DNA of 64,000 bases from Ignavibacteria bacterium (GTDB taxonomy: Bacteria > Bacteroidota > Ignavibacteria > Kapaibacteriales > Kapaibacteriaceae). The stretch lies in assembly GCA_016873895.1 (NCBI GenBank), contig VGVV01000009.1:1-64000 (forward strand), given 5' to 3'. The position numbers were made by a program, and so were the translations under genes. The notes beneath the pieces were generated by a model. It searched no databases, was not told the DNA's origin, and saw only the letters and a list, made by a program, of their open reading frames with translations. Below are positions 1 through 9,015 of the stretch, in pieces (position 1 is the stretch's first letter; every line of letters begins with the position of its first letter).

Positions 1-92
1 ATGGTAAAGGATATGTAACAGGTACGATCGTTCTCCTCATACTTGGTGTGGCATTGATTATCGCTGGATTCTTCATTCGTAAGAAACAGTAA
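1..92 (+). CDS. C-terminal fragment of a membrane protein (partial)
   Basis: The reading frame is open from the window edge (codons from base 3) and ends at TAA 90-92. The visible 29 residues begin GKGYVTG and continue as one strongly hydrophobic stretch rich in I, L, V, A and G, ending FFIRKKQ. This is a typical C-terminal membrane anchor followed by a positively charged cytoplasmic tail. The N-terminal part lies outside the window, so no family can be named. Confidence 0.5.
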   Translation, partial: GKGYVTGTIVLLILGVALIIAGFFIRKKQ

Positions 93-361
93 TCGTATTG
101 TCTCTAGTATTCCTTCTTCACATTTCCGATTAGATTCCCCTCCCATATCACAATCATCAACCCTTCTTGCTGCATTCGATGTATCGCATAATTCCAATGC
201 TCTGTAAAATGTTATTGACTCGAAGCAAATAGGTACCATAATGTAAAATACGATAATTCAAAAACGTAAAGATGTCACGTTTGAGACTGGGCAGCACACA
301 TACATAGCGGGATGCATCGTTTGTATCCAAATAGATAAAAATTCTCGTACTGGATAAAACA
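93..361. other. AT-rich intergenic region
   Basis: About 270 bases between the membrane-protein tail and the toxin remnant, visibly more AT-rich than the rest of the window. A 71-codon open frame on the minus strand (157-372) has no recognisable features and overlaps the toxin start, so I treat it as chance. I saw no RNA gene, repeat or convincing terminator here. The promoter of the toxin-antitoxin pair probably lies near its right end, but I could not pick out a clear element. Confidence 0.4.
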
Positions 362-670
362 ATGGAGCACATGCTGTATGTTTCCTCCGAAGCGGAGGTT
401 GCCTTAGGTAGTCTGCAAAATCATTATAGGAAGAAGGTCAGCCGCCGAATCGTAATGATGATTGCCGGACACTTCCAGGATACGCGTTCAATTGGTGCTG
501 GATTACTCGAGTTGCGAATTCACACGGGGCCTGGGATAAGGCTCTATTACTATTGACACAGGGGTAGCATCGTTATCCTGTATCTGGGTACAAAACACCA
601 TCAGGACGCTAATATCATGCGTGCCAAGAAACTACTTAAACAACTCAAGGAGAACAACAATGGGTCTTAA
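362..670 (+). pseudogene. HI1419-type (RelE/HigB-like) toxin interrupted by an in-frame TGA
   Basis: The frame from ATG 362 encodes a phage Gp49-like/RelE-family toxin: an N-terminal helical part, then ELRIHTGPGIRLYYY, which matches the conserved E-L-R-x-x-x-G-P-G-x-R-x-Y-Y core of the addiction-module killer family. A TGA at 554-556 stops translation after 64 residues. The same frame, with no shift, then continues HRGSIVILYLGTKHHQDANI and MRAKKLLKQL to TAA 668-670. That is exactly the expected C-terminal half of the family (a hydrophobic strand, then the Lys-rich last helix). The full product would be about 102 codons, normal for the family. The simplest reading is a nonsense mutation in an otherwise intact toxin. 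A sequencing error is the alternative. The last 11 bases overlap the antitoxin start, as is usual for this toxin-first arrangement. Confidence 0.85.
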
Positions 671-971
671 TCTTCGTAAGGTCGAGATTCGTCAGCTGCT
701 ACAAAGTGATGAGGACATAGCACTTTTCCTGGACGAAGCTTATCAAGAGGGTGGTAGCGAGTTGTTCATGAACTGTCTCGAGATCATTGTGCGCGAGGTT
801 GGTATGAGTATTATCTCCGAGAAATCTGGCCTTGGTAAGGAAAGCCTCTACAAGACCTTGCGTCCAGGCAAAAAGCCTCGTTTTGAAATAATGGTAAAGA
901 TCCTCGACTCTCTTGGATTAACCTATACCATTAAGGTGAAGGCTAAAGAATCAATAGATCCGCAGTTGTGA
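660..971 (+). CDS. HI1420-type antitoxin (HTH, addiction module antidote)
   Basis: A 103-residue protein starting at ATG 660, MGLNLRKVEIRQLL. It follows the pattern of the putative addiction-module antidote family found downstream of HI1419-like toxins. An N-terminal segment (about 1-45) with L-x-x-x-x-D-I-A-x-F-L-x-E-A is followed by a Cro/C1-like helix-turn-helix around residues 50-80. The recognition part is ISEKSGLGKESLYKTL, and the tail is LDSLGLTYTIKVK. A longer frame starting at 621 would run deep into the toxin gene and adds residues not typical of the family, so 660 is preferred. The protein should bind the toxin and repress the pair's promoter. It appears intact although its toxin is interrupted. 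Confidence 0.85.
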   Translation: MGLNLRKVEIRQLLQSDEDIALFLDEAYQEGGSELFMNCLEIIVREVGMSIISEKSGLGKESLYKTLRPGKKPRFEIMVKILDSLGLTYTIKVKAKESIDPQL

Positions 972-978
972 TCCTCCG

Positions 979-986
979 TATATTTG
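979..986 (+). promoter_or_regulatory. Bacteroidota-type -7 element (TATATTTG) for feoAB
   Basis: TATATTTG fits the TAnnTTTG -7 consensus of Bacteroidota primary sigma factors. It lies eight bases after the antitoxin stop codon and would start transcription around 990-993. A possible TTG start for feoA at 984 falls inside it, which argues for the later feoA start at 1011. Confidence 0.5.
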
Positions 987-1010
987 GACCAAATCCAGAT
1001 AACGGACGTG

Positions 1011-1259
1011 ATGAATCTCGAATCGATACCAGTGGGCGAGTTCTGCCGGATCCTTGATATCCAAGGAGACGTTCTGGCTGTGCGTCGCACAAAGGAGCTC
1101 GGTCTGGTGCACGGTGTGGTGTGTAGGGTTATCCGAAAAGCCCCCTTTCATGGTCCAATTGAACTTGCTATGACATTGGGGAATATAGGTATCCGCACCT
1201 CGGAAGAACTTCGCATAGAAGTAGAGCCAGTGCAATTGCAACGATCTGAAGCAGCATGA
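1011..1259 (+). CDS. feoA: FeoA, ferrous iron transport accessory protein
   Basis: A small cytoplasmic protein of the FeoA SH3-like beta-barrel family, which assists the FeoB Fe2+ transporter. From ATG 1011 it is 82 residues, MNLESIPVGEFCRILDI. It carries the family features L-x-x-I-P-x-G, a central R-x-x-E-L-G-L-x-x-G around residues 26-36, and a C-terminal strand RTSEELRIEV. A TTG start at 984 would add nine residues, but it lies within a likely promoter element and has no Shine-Dalgarno sequence, so 1011 is chosen; GTG at 1008 is also possible. The stop overlaps the feoB start (ATGA at 1256-1259), so the two are translationally coupled. Confidence 0.9.
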   Translation: MNLESIPVGEFCRILDIQGDVLAVRRTKELGLVHGVVCRVIRKAPFHGPIELAMTLGNIGIRTSEELRIEVEPVQLQRSEAA

Positions 1260-3100
1260 GTGCTCCTATGCGCATAGCCCTCGTTGGCACGCCTAACGTT
1301 GGGAAGTCTACACTCTTCAATGAGCTTACGGGTTTGTCGCAAAAGGTTGGCAATTTTCCTGGTGTTACTGTCGATCCGCTTGTTGGCTCTATCAGTTCTG
1401 ATAATCAACAACTTGAGCTGATTGACTTACCTGGAATTTATAGCCTCGATGCAGTCTCGGAAGATGAGCAGCTGACGATTGACGTACTTACCGGACGTCA
1501 CAAGGCGATCTCTCGGCCGGATGCGGTGCTGCTGGTGATGAATGCCCAAAACCCTGAAAAATGCCTCGTCTTGTTCAGTCATCTAGCCCAACTTGGACTT
1601 CCGTTGATGGTGGTCGTAACGATGGTAGATAGCGTGAAACTCTCGGGTGGAGTTTTCGACGATATCACATTGTTTCATGAGCTTGGTGTAAACATCTACC
1701 CGGTTGTAGGGCGCAAGGGGCTGGGCGTAACGGAAGTTCGGATGGCACTTTCAAATGGTGCTTGGAAGTTGCCAAAGGTTCCAGAGATCGAGGGAACATC
1801 GCTAGAGGACAGATTTGCCTGGTCGCGTGCAGTTGTGGCAAAGGTGCTTATCTCTGGTTCTGCAGATGTTCTGCGAACGCGAATCGATGGGGTTGTTCTG
1901 CATCCGGTCTGGGGTACGCTCCTGTTCCTGGGTGTGATGGCCTTCTTTTTTCAGGCCATTTTTTCGTGGGCACAACCAATGATGGATGGCATCGATACAT
2001 TCATCGCATCGATGCAAGAGGCAGTCGAGCATCAATCGATCAATCCAACGTTACGCTCCTTTCTCTCCAAGGGTCTGCTTAGTGGAGTTGGATCGGTTGT
2101 TGTGTTCCTGCCGCAGATCCTACTTCTCAATCTACTGGTAGTGCTGTTGGAAGAGAGTGGGTACCTAGCCAGGGCAGCATTTCTTGTCGATCGTGCGATG
2201 GGACTTTTTGGACTACAGGGTAGGTCGTTTATACCATTGTTGGGGTCGTTTGCCTGCGCAATTCCAGGGATTATGTCGGCACGAATCATACCTTCCTATC
2301 GTGACCGATTAGTAACGATTATGGCAACGCCTCTCATGACGTGCTCGGCACGCCTGCCGGTGTATGCATTGATCATTTCTGCGTTGATACCAGCTGGCAC
2401 AATCGGGGGAGTGTTCTCACTTCAGGCAGCTGTTATGGCAGGACTCTACGCGCTTGGTGCGATAAGTGGACTGTTAATCGCACTTGTGCTGAAGAAGACA
2501 ATGTTCAAGGGAGCGGTGATTCCGTTTCTTATCGAGTTTCCGCCATATCGAGCCCCATCTCTGAAAAGTCTGTGGGTTACGGTATACGGACGAACAAAGG
2601 ACTTCCTCACAACCGCGGGTACAGTAATTCTGGGATTCAGCATAGCGCTCTGGATACTCACAGAATTACCTCAAACTGATCGTTCCAGTGCGGCATCGGC
2701 CGTAGAGGCAGATCGTGTGCAGATTGAACAGTCGTATGCTGCAGCAATTGGCAAAGCAATACAACCAGTGTTTGCGCCGCTGGGTTTTGATTGGCGAATC
2801 ACGCTCGGCGTTCTTAGCTCCTTTACAGCTCGAGAAACCTTTGTGAGCTCCATGGGGCAGATCTATGCAGCCGATGTGCAAGAAAGTGATGTTCCACTTC
2901 GTAACGTATTGCGGTCGCAGTATCCGCTTGCAGTGGGGCTATCGATCCTAGCATTTTACGTCTATGCACTTCAGTGCATTAGCACCATTGCAATCATGAG
3001 ACGTGAAACAGGCTCGTGGAAATGGCCATCGATAGCATTTGCCATCACGTTTACACTGGCATACCTGGCATCGCTAACTGTATACATAATTGCTTCGTAG
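1256..3100 (+). CDS. feoB: FeoB, ferrous iron transport GTPase/permease
   Basis: A 614-residue inner-membrane Fe2+ transporter. The N-terminal G domain has G1 GTPNVGKS (residues 11-18), the G2 region GNFPGVT, and G3 DLPGIYSL (57-64). Where FeoB proteins usually have N-x-x-D in G4, this protein has T122-M-V-D125. A helical linker leads to the transmembrane permease (about 210-614) with FeoB-typical gating segments: LEESGYLARAAFLVDR, GRSFIPLLGSFACAIPGIM and the later LGVLSSFTARETFVSSMGQIY. It is shorter than the E. coli protein (about 770 aa) but within the family range. It ends 11 bases from the convergent mgtE stop. The G4 substitution would be expected to weaken guanine recognition, but this is inference. 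Confidence 0.95.
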   Translation: MSAPMRIALVGTPNVGKSTLFNELTGLSQKVGNFPGVTVDPLVGSISSDNQQLELIDLPGIYSLDAVSEDEQLTIDVLTGRHKAISRPDAVLLVMNAQNPEKCLVLFSHLAQLGLPLMVVVTMVDSVKLSGGVFDDITLFHELGVNIYPVVGRKGLGVTEVRMALSNGAWKLPKVPEIEGTSLEDRFAWSRAVVAKVLISGSADVLRTRIDGVVLHPVWGTLLFLGVMAFFFQAIFSWAQPMMDGIDTFIASMQEAVEHQSINPTLRSFLSKGLLSGVGSVVVFLPQILLLNLLVVLLEESGYLARAAFLVDRAMGLFGLQGRSFIPLLGSFACAIPGIMSARIIPSYRDRLVTIMATPLMTCSARLPVYALIISALIPAGTIGGVFSLQAAVMAGLYALGAISGLLIALVLKKTMFKGAVIPFLIEFPPYRAPSLKSLWVTVYGRTKDFLTTAGTVILGFSIALWILTELPQTDRSSAASAVEADRVQIEQSYAAAIGKAIQPVFAPLGFDWRITLGVLSSFTARETFVSSMGQIYAADVQESDVPLRNVLRSQYPLAVGLSILAFYVYALQCISTIAIMRRETGSWKWPSIAFAITFTLAYLASLTVYIIAS

Positions 3101-3110
3101 AAAGCGTATT

Positions 3111-4487
3111 CTAAAACAGAATGCCTTTGAGAAACAACGTGGCAATCGAGAAGTAGATAAGGATTCCCATTACGTCGCTGAACGTGGCAACGAAGGGTGC
3201 ACTTGACGCTGCGGGGTCAAACCCAAGCTTCTTCATCAGCAGCGGGAGCATCGATCCAGCAATGGTACCAGCGATGACAATAAAAACGAGAGCTACGCCA
3301 ACTGCTGTGGCAACAAGCATGCGCACATCTTCGCCATTGCTGATGATTGGTGTATGAAATGCAAGGCGTGCAAAACCAAGAACACCGAGGAGTATTCCAA
3401 GGAGGAATCCAGCAGCGAGCTCCCGGCGCAAGATTCTCCACCAGTCCGAGAGCGTGATTTCGCCCAGCGCGAGCGCGCGTACAATGAGTGTAGCTGCCTG
3501 CGATCCAGAATTGCCCCCTGAAGAAATGATAAGGGGCAGGAACAGCGCAAGAATGACAGCCTTCTCAATCGGTGTCTCAAAGTAATCGAGTGCAATAGCC
3601 GTTAGGAAACCGCCTAAGAAGAGAACTACAAGCCACATTGCCCGCTTCTTTACAAGTTCGAACAGTCCAACGTCGATATACGTATCATCGAGGGCTTGAA
3701 CGGCACCAAACTTTTGCATCTCTTCGGTGGCCTGCTCCTCAACAACGTCCAGCACATCATCGAGTGTGATGATGCCAAGGAGTTTATTGTCTACATCAAC
3801 AACTGGCAGGGCAAACCTGTCTAAGCGCTTAAACTTCTGCACAACCGACTCCTGATCGTCGGTAGCCAAAAGCGACTCAAGCTGATAGTTCATGATGTCG
3901 GAGATCTTGCTCTGCGGATCTGCTAGCAGGATTTCATGAATGTGCAGGTCATCAATGAGCGTACCATGTTCGGTAACGAACAGGTAGTTCAGCGTTTCTG
4001 AATCTTTTCCGTAACTGCGTATGTGGTTCAATGCTTGTTGAACAGTCCAATCCTTCTTTACGATCAGATAATCTGGCGTCATCAAGCGGCCAACAGAATC
4101 CTGTGGCCAATTCAAGAGTGCCAGCGCAACTGAGCGCTCTTCGGCATTGAGCGAATTGATGAGTTCAGATACGACGTTGCCCGGAAGGTCCTCGAACAAG
4201 TGTGTTCGGTCGTCCGGAGACATCTCGTTAAGCAGCGTTGCAACTTCCTCGCTTGCCATGTCGTGAAGGAGTTCTTGCTGCGTATCAAAATCACAGTAGG
4301 AAAAGGTCTCGGCTGCCAAATCCTTAGGCAACAGGCGAAACACAACAACACGACTTTCTTCTCTGAGGCTTGCAACCAGATCTGCAAGCTCCACTGGACC
4401 CAAATCCACCACCACTTCGCGAATGGTTGCGAAGTTCCTAGTGGCGATCAGCTGCTCAAGATCGGGTGCAAGTAAACGGCCGTGCAT
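3111..4487 (-). CDS. mgtE: MgtE magnesium transporter
   Basis: A 458-residue Mg2+ channel/transporter of the MgtE (SLC41-like) family. An N-terminal superhelical domain (about 30-130, including MSPDDRTHLFEDLP) is followed by two CBS domains (about 140-262, ending LLGIITLDDVLDVV). A plug helix leads to five transmembrane helices (about 288-458). The membrane part contains the family hallmarks SSGGNSGSQAATL and PFVATFSDVMGILIYF; the Asp in the latter corresponds to the Mg2+-binding Asp in the pore. The length is typical. Mg2+ binding between the N, CBS and plug domains closes the pore in characterised members. It is convergent with feoB and separate from the exporter operon upstream. Confidence 0.96.
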   Translation of the reverse strand: MHGRLLAPDLEQLIATRNFATIREVVVDLGPVELADLVASLREESRVVVFRLLPKDLAAETFSYCDFDTQQELLHDMASEEVATLLNEMSPDDRTHLFEDLPGNVVSELINSLNAEERSVALALLNWPQDSVGRLMTPDYLIVKKDWTVQQALNHIRSYGKDSETLNYLFVTEHGTLIDDLHIHEILLADPQSKISDIMNYQLESLLATDDQESVVQKFKRLDRFALPVVDVDNKLLGIITLDDVLDVVEEQATEEMQKFGAVQALDDTYIDVGLFELVKKRAMWLVVLFLGGFLTAIALDYFETPIEKAVILALFLPLIISSGGNSGSQAATLIVRALALGEITLSDWWRILRRELAAGFLLGILLGVLGFARLAFHTPIISNGEDVRMLVATAVGVALVFIVIAGTIAGSMLPLLMKKLGFDPAASSAPFVATFSDVMGILIYFSIATLFLKGILF

Positions 4488-4514
4488 GGCACGAAGATAC
4501 CAATACCAGCTCGC

Positions 4515-5762
4515 TTACTCATAGCGCAGTGCTTCGATGGGGTCCAGATTTGCTGCGCGCCATGCTGGATAGAGGCCAAACCCGATTCCGATTAGCGTAC
4601 ATATCACAACACTGAATACTACGGTACCAGTTGGGAACACATACGTGATTGTGGGCATGTTAAAGGAGCGCAAGAGCATCGTTATGCCCCAGGATATTGC
4701 AATCCCTCCGATCATGCCTGTTAAGCCCCCTAGCTGACACAATGCGATGCTCTCGATGAGAAACTGACGCACGATCCAGCGCTTGCGAGCACCCAGTGCT
4801 TTCCTTACGCCAATCTCGCGTGTACGCTCCTTTACGCTCACAAGCATCATGTTCATTATGCCAATGCCTGCAGCAACGAGTGCACCGAGACCACTTATCC
4901 ATGCAACCACAAGAAGTGCTGTTGTGAAACCCGAAAACTGTCCAGTGAGAGCATCATTCGTGTCGATCTCGAAATTGTTCTCCTGCCATGGTTTAACGCT
5001 CCGCAAACTTCTCATAATGCCTGTTGATTCGTCCAAGGTTACTGGCAGCATTTGCTTGTTGAGTGCCTTAACCGCGATATCAACGCTAGCATCCCATTCC
5101 CACGTGTAGTACTTATTGAACACTGTGATAGGAATAAGTACACGATTGTCTTGACTCTGCCCAAGAACGCCCCCCTTGGGTTGCAGTACTCCTATCACAA
5201 CAAACTTCTGGCTCTTTATCGTGATCAGCTGACCTATGGGGTCAATATTGGGGAACAGTGCCGTAACGATATCCTGTCCGATGATTGCTACGGGACGCGA
5301 GGTATTAACCTCTGCCTCGGTGATGCTTCTGCCCGATGAAATGCTAACAGCATTTACAACCGTGTACAGGTCGTCGATGCCAATGAGCGATACATCAGGA
5401 TTGGAAGATTCCTGTCCGGCTTTGATTATATATCCTGGGGCAGTATTCGAAATAGCAATCAGACTTGTTGTAGAGACACGATCCCTAAACTCTTTGGCTT
5501 GCTGGTAGGTGATGTTCTTACGACGTCTCATCTTGGCCCAATTGGTACCAAAATTGATCGATGGTGTGCGCTGGATAAGCAACGAATTCTCACCAAGATC
5601 CGCCAGCTGGCCATTCACTGCTAGCTGGAATGCCCCCATGATTGATGTAGCACTTATGATACCGAAGACGCCGATACCAATACTCAGCAGCGTTAGGCCC
5701 GAGCGCAGTTTCTGCGAACGCACGGCATCAAGAGCAAGGAGTATGGATTCGAACACGTTCAT
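4515..5762 (-). CDS. MacB-like ABC transporter permease (second of two)
   Basis: A 415-residue inner-membrane permease of the MacB/FtsX type VII ABC group. The first transmembrane helix (about 20-42) is followed by a large periplasmic MacB-PCD domain (about 45-270). Three C-terminal helices form an FtsX domain whose coupling region IMNMMLVSVKERTREIG precedes VRKALGARK. The end LDPIEALRYE is typical. It is the last gene of the operon running from 10362, and overlaps the start of the preceding permease gene's stop by ATGA (5759-5762). It shares architecture with the neighbouring permease but is clearly divergent in the periplasmic domain. The two probably form a heterodimer on the single ATPase encoded upstream. 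Confidence 0.93.
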   Translation of the reverse strand: MNVFESILLALDAVRSQKLRSGLTLLSIGIGVFGIISATSIMGAFQLAVNGQLADLGENSLLIQRTPSINFGTNWAKMRRRKNITYQQAKEFRDRVSTTSLIAISNTAPGYIIKAGQESSNPDVSLIGIDDLYTVVNAVSISSGRSITEAEVNTSRPVAIIGQDIVTALFPNIDPIGQLITIKSQKFVVIGVLQPKGGVLGQSQDNRVLIPITVFNKYYTWEWDASVDIAVKALNKQMLPVTLDESTGIMRSLRSVKPWQENNFEIDTNDALTGQFSGFTTALLVVAWISGLGALVAAGIGIMNMMLVSVKERTREIGVRKALGARKRWIVRQFLIESIALCQLGGLTGMIGGIAISWGITMLLRSFNMPTITYVFPTGTVVFSVVICTLIGIGFGLYPAWRAANLDPIEALRYE

Positions 5763-7021
5763 TGCTCATACCTTAGCGCATCTACAGGGTCTAAACGCGA
5801 GGCTCGTAGGGCAGGCATAAATCCTGCAAGGAGTCCTACAATTACAGACACCGTAACAGCAATTACCAGCAGATCAAGTGGAATGAAGGGGCTGATCACA
5901 CGCGCCCAATCCTGCTCTAGCACATCAACTGCGGTAAAACGTGCACCAGCAACTATGGCCTGAGCTATTGGAAACGCTATCAATGCTCCTGCCGCGCAGA
6001 GCAAGGCTGATTCAATCAGAAACTGCGCTAGTATCGAGCTGCGACGCGCTCCGATGGCTTTACGAATTCCGATCTCTTTAGTTCTTTCGGTAACCGAGAC
6101 ATACATGATGTTCATGATGCCAATAGAACCAACAACAAAGGCAAGCAACGTAAGACCAATTCCTACCACCCAGATGCCAAGGCGAATATTCTTGGTCTGC
6201 TCGTCGAAAGCTTTGGTCTCATTGATTGAAAAGTCATTTGGTGCATCTGGTGCAACGTTGCGAATGGCACGCATATGGCCAATGGCCTCTGTTCGCACAA
6301 CATCGAGCATTGCCTCGCTGCCGCACTTTAATGCAACATCAAAACTGCGATCATAAAACCCATGTGCTGCCCGAAACGCCTTGAGGGGTATAAAGACTTG
6401 ATTGTCGATAAAGTCCATAAACAGAAAACCCTGTTTTTGCAGCACACCAATGACGCGAAAGGGTACACGATTGATTTTCAGAATGGCATCTACGGCATTA
6501 CCATCAGGCCAGAGACTTGTATACACTCCATGGCCTATTACAACAACACGCTCGGCAGAATGTTCTTCGGTAGTGGTAAAAAATCGTCCATCCAGCGTTG
6601 CGGCAGCAGATGTAAATCCATAGTCCGAGGTTGTCCCGGTAATGCTACAGCTTAGACTCGTGTTGCCTTTAACAACAGAGCCGCCCCATTTTCTAGCCAT
6701 GGGAATAACAAACTGGGCAGACTCCATGCGCAGTTTCAGCATCTCGGCCTGATTTAACGTGATATCCTTTCGTGCCTCAAGCTCACGCCAGTTTCCACCG
6801 CCAGCCCAATCCCATTTGTCCATGTACAACATGTCTTTACCGATGATCGAAATCGTTTGCTCCCAGACTGCATTCAGTCCACCAATGGTCCAGCCCATGA
6901 GAACAACAAGCACAACACCAACCACGATGCCGGCTGTTGTGAGTATCGACCTAAGCAGGTTCACACGCAGTGAGTCTACTGCGATCCGAAATGACTCCTG
7001 TAGTTCAGACAGTCTAGGCAT
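5759..7021 (-). CDS. MacB-like ABC transporter permease (first of two)
   Basis: A 420-residue permease starting at ATG 7021 ([19 protein letters not shown]). The frame is open further upstream to 7081, but that would run into the ATPase gene, and the first transmembrane segment follows this start at the usual distance. Topology is as in MacB: TM1 about 23-45, a periplasmic MacB-PCD domain (about 50-280) and three C-terminal TM helices. The coupling motif is [18 protein letters not shown], followed by IRKAIGARR. The end [11 protein letters not shown] is canonical. It overlaps the ATPase stop by eight bases, so translation is coupled. Confidence 0.93.
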   Translation of the reverse strand: MPRLSELQESFRIAVDSLRVNLLRSILTTAGIVVGVVLVVLMGWTIGGLNAVWEQTISIIGKDMLYMDKWDWAGGGNWRELEARKDITLNQAEMLKLRMESAQFVIPMARKWGGSVVKGNTSLSCSITGTTSDYGFTSAAATLDGRFFTTTEEHSAERVVVIGHGVYTSLWPDGNAVDAILKINRVPFRVIGVLQKQGFLFMDFIDNQVFIPLKAFRAAHGFYDRSFDVALKCGSEAMLDVVRTEAIGHMRAIRNVAPDAPNDFSINETKAFDEQTKNIRLGIWVVGIGLTLLAFVVGSIGIMNIMYVSVTERTKEIGIRKAIGARRSSILAQFLIESALLCAAGALIAFPIAQAIVAGARFTAVDVLEQDWARVISPFIPLDLLVIAVTVSVIVGLLAGFMPALRASRLDPVDALRYEQ

Positions 7022-7709
7022 GATGATTTTGTGTGTCTGATTCGATCTTGCCATCACGCAGACGTATAATCCTGCGTGCATGTTGCGCTACGTCTTCCTC
7101 GTGTGTAACGAGAATAACGGTGTTGCCTGCCTTCCAGAGATCACTGAAGAGCGACATGATATCCTGTCCTGTCTTTGTATCTAGGTTGCCAGTGGGTTCA
7201 TCGGCAAGAATGATGCAAGGGGCTGTAACGATTGCCCGTGCAATCGCAACGCGCTGGCGCTGTCCACCAGAGAGTTCATTTGGTTTATGACTCATACGAT
7301 CAGCCAGCTGCACCCGCGCCAGGGCCTCTGAGGCGCGTCGGGTGCGCTCCTCAGCAGACACGCCAGCGTATACAAGTGGCAGCTCAACATTCTTGAGCGA
7401 TGTAGCCCGCGGCAGCAAATTGAATGTCTGAAATACAAAGCCAATTTCTCTATTGCGGATGGAAGCCAAATCATCGTCATCCATTTCAGCAACATTAGCC
7501 CCGTTAAAGAGATACTTCCCAGACGTTGGGGTGTCGAGACAACCAAGTATATTCATGAGCGTAGACTTGCCCGATCCTGATGGCCCCATGATGGCTACAT
7601 ACTCGTTATCTCCAATAGTAAGTGAGACATCTCGCAGGGCATAGACTTCTTCGTCGCCCATTTCATAGCGCTTTACAAGATGCTCGATATCGATGATAGC
7701 TTTACTCAT
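7014..7709 (-). CDS. MacB/LolD-type ABC transporter ATPase
   Basis: A 231-residue nucleotide-binding subunit. Walker A is GPSGSGKST (about 41-49), the Q-loop [13 protein letters not shown], the signature [15 protein letters not shown], Walker [13 protein letters not shown], and the H-loop VTHEED. These are the standard features of the MacB/LolD/FtsE group, and all catalytic residues are present. It energises the two permeases encoded downstream. A single ATPase gene for two permeases implies a homodimer of this subunit. Confidence 0.96.
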   Translation of the reverse strand: MSKAIIDIEHLVKRYEMGDEEVYALRDVSLTIGDNEYVAIMGPSGSGKSTLMNILGCLDTPTSGKYLFNGANVAEMDDDDLASIRNREIGFVFQTFNLLPRATSLKNVELPLVYAGVSAEERTRRASEALARVQLADRMSHKPNELSGGQRQRVAIARAIVTAPCIILADEPTGNLDTKTGQDIMSLFSDLWKAGNTVILVTHEEDVAQHARRIIRLRDGKIESDTQNHHA

Positions 7710-7710
7710 G

Positions 7711-9003
7711 TTATTGTGCCTGCTGCATCTTGCGATAACGCTCTTTGCGTGCTGCAGGATCTTCGACGAGGACTTGTTTGCCGTTCTTCAGTTCTTTGCT
7801 GATTGCTTGGTATGGACTCGAGACAACGGATTCGCCCTTGCGAACACCACGGAGTATTTCAATGTAACCGTCATCGCTGATACCAATCTTGACCTCACGA
7901 GCCTCGACGGTGTTCCCCTTGAGAATCCAGACAATACTTTTTGGCTTATTCGACTTAGCAGCACTTTCAACCTTGCGCGATTGCAAGCGATAGTCTTCTT
8001 CTTGCGAGGTGGTTGCTGTCTCGTCTTGGCGAACCGTTACAGATTGAATTGGTACAGCTAACACATTGCTACGCATATCTGTTTCGATATCAACGCTGCA
8101 CGACATTCCGGGGCGCATGCGATGCTCTGGATCGAGAATGCGAATGCGCACCTGAAAATTGACGACTTCCTCTTGGGTACCTTGTCCGGCCACCTTTGGC
8201 GAATGACTGATTTCGTAAACAATGCCGCGTAGCGTAACATCTGCTAGTGCATCAACTTTGATCCGTGCAGTATCACCAACGGATATCGAGGCTACATCAT
8301 TTTCGTCTACGTCAACCCATGCATTCATTGTTGATAGGTCTGCAATTCGCATAATCTCTGTTCCCTGCATCTGCGCTGTCCCTACAACCTTTTCACCGTT
8401 CTCAACACCTAGGTATGTAACAGTTCCTGCCATTGGGGCGGTAATCGTTGTACGACTAACGTTCACCTGCGTCTCTTGCAGTGCACCACGTGCACGATTG
8501 TAATCAGCCTGACTTTGTGCTAAGCGCCCAGCAGCCGACTGGAATGCAGCGGTTGCTCGATCGTATTCTTCACGTGATGCATACGTCTTCTTATAGAGTT
8601 CGGTAACTCGATTAAGGTCTGCCTCTGTGCGGTCTGCTTCAGATTTAGCAATCGTGATAGACATACGAGACGCCTCAGCTGCCGAGCGTGTTTGTGCAAG
8701 CATAGATTGCATCATATCGGGTCGTATCCGCACGAGTAACTGTCCTTGCGTAACAGTCGCACCATCGCGCACACCGAGGTAGACAATCTCGCCGCTGGCC
8801 TCTGAAGATATCTTGACCATGACTTCAGGCTGCAGTTTTCCAATTGCGCTTACTGTCTGTGTGATCGTGCGTTCTTCAATAGACTCAACGCTTACCTGTA
8901 GAGTTTCCTCTCCGCCGGAGGAGAACATCATGAACAGAATACCGATGACAACGATGAAAATTAGACTAATCCATATCCACCGTTTACGTGATGTTTTTGC
9001 CAT
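7711..9003 (-). CDS. MacA-like periplasmic adaptor (HlyD/RND-MFP family)
   Basis: A 430-residue membrane-fusion protein. An N-terminal TM anchor (about 9-27, [19 protein letters not shown]) leads to a barrel-sandwich (lipoyl-like) half with [16 protein letters not shown] long coiled-coil hairpin follows (about 100-190, rich in A, E, R and Q), then the second lipoyl half [21 protein letters not shown], a beta-barrel domain and a membrane-proximal domain. It bridges the MacB-like pump and the TolC-like channel encoded on either side. A Shine-Dalgarno-like AGGAAGG precedes ATG 9003. It ends one base before the ATPase start. Confidence 0.94.
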   Translation of the reverse strand: MAKTSRKRWIWISLIFIVVIGILFMMFSSGGEETLQVSVESIEERTITQTVSAIGKLQPEVMVKISSEASGEIVYLGVRDGATVTQGQLLVRIRPDMMQSMLAQTRSAAEASRMSITIAKSEADRTEADLNRVTELYKKTYASREEYDRATAAFQSAAGRLAQSQADYNRARGALQETQVNVSRTTITAPMAGTVTYLGVENGEKVVGTAQMQGTEIMRIADLSTMNAWVDVDENDVASISVGDTARIKVDALADVTLRGIVYEISHSPKVAGQGTQEEVVNFQVRIRILDPEHRMRPGMSCSVDIETDMRSNVLAVPIQSVTVRQDETATTSQEEDYRLQSRKVESAAKSNKPKSIVWILKGNTVEAREVKIGISDDGYIEILRGVRKGESVVSSPYQAISKELKNGKQVLVEDPAARKERYRKMQQAQ

Positions 9004-9015
9004 GAGAATACCTTC

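Noticed and set aside
157-372. 71-codon minus-strand open frame
   Set aside because: AT-rich, no recognisable motif, no ribosome-binding site, and overlaps the toxin start.
554-556. TGA in the toxin read as a recoded (selenocysteine or reassigned) codon
   Set aside because: No SECIS-like hairpin is evident, TGA serves as a normal stop in other genes here, and the family has no conserved Cys at this point.
984-1010. TTG start for feoA
   Set aside because: It lies inside a probable -7 promoter element and has no Shine-Dalgarno sequence; family members fit the ATG at 1011.
3104-3124. Short hairpin between feoB and mgtE as a bidirectional terminator
   Set aside because: Only seven pairs, AT-rich with one wobble, and no proper T-run on either side.
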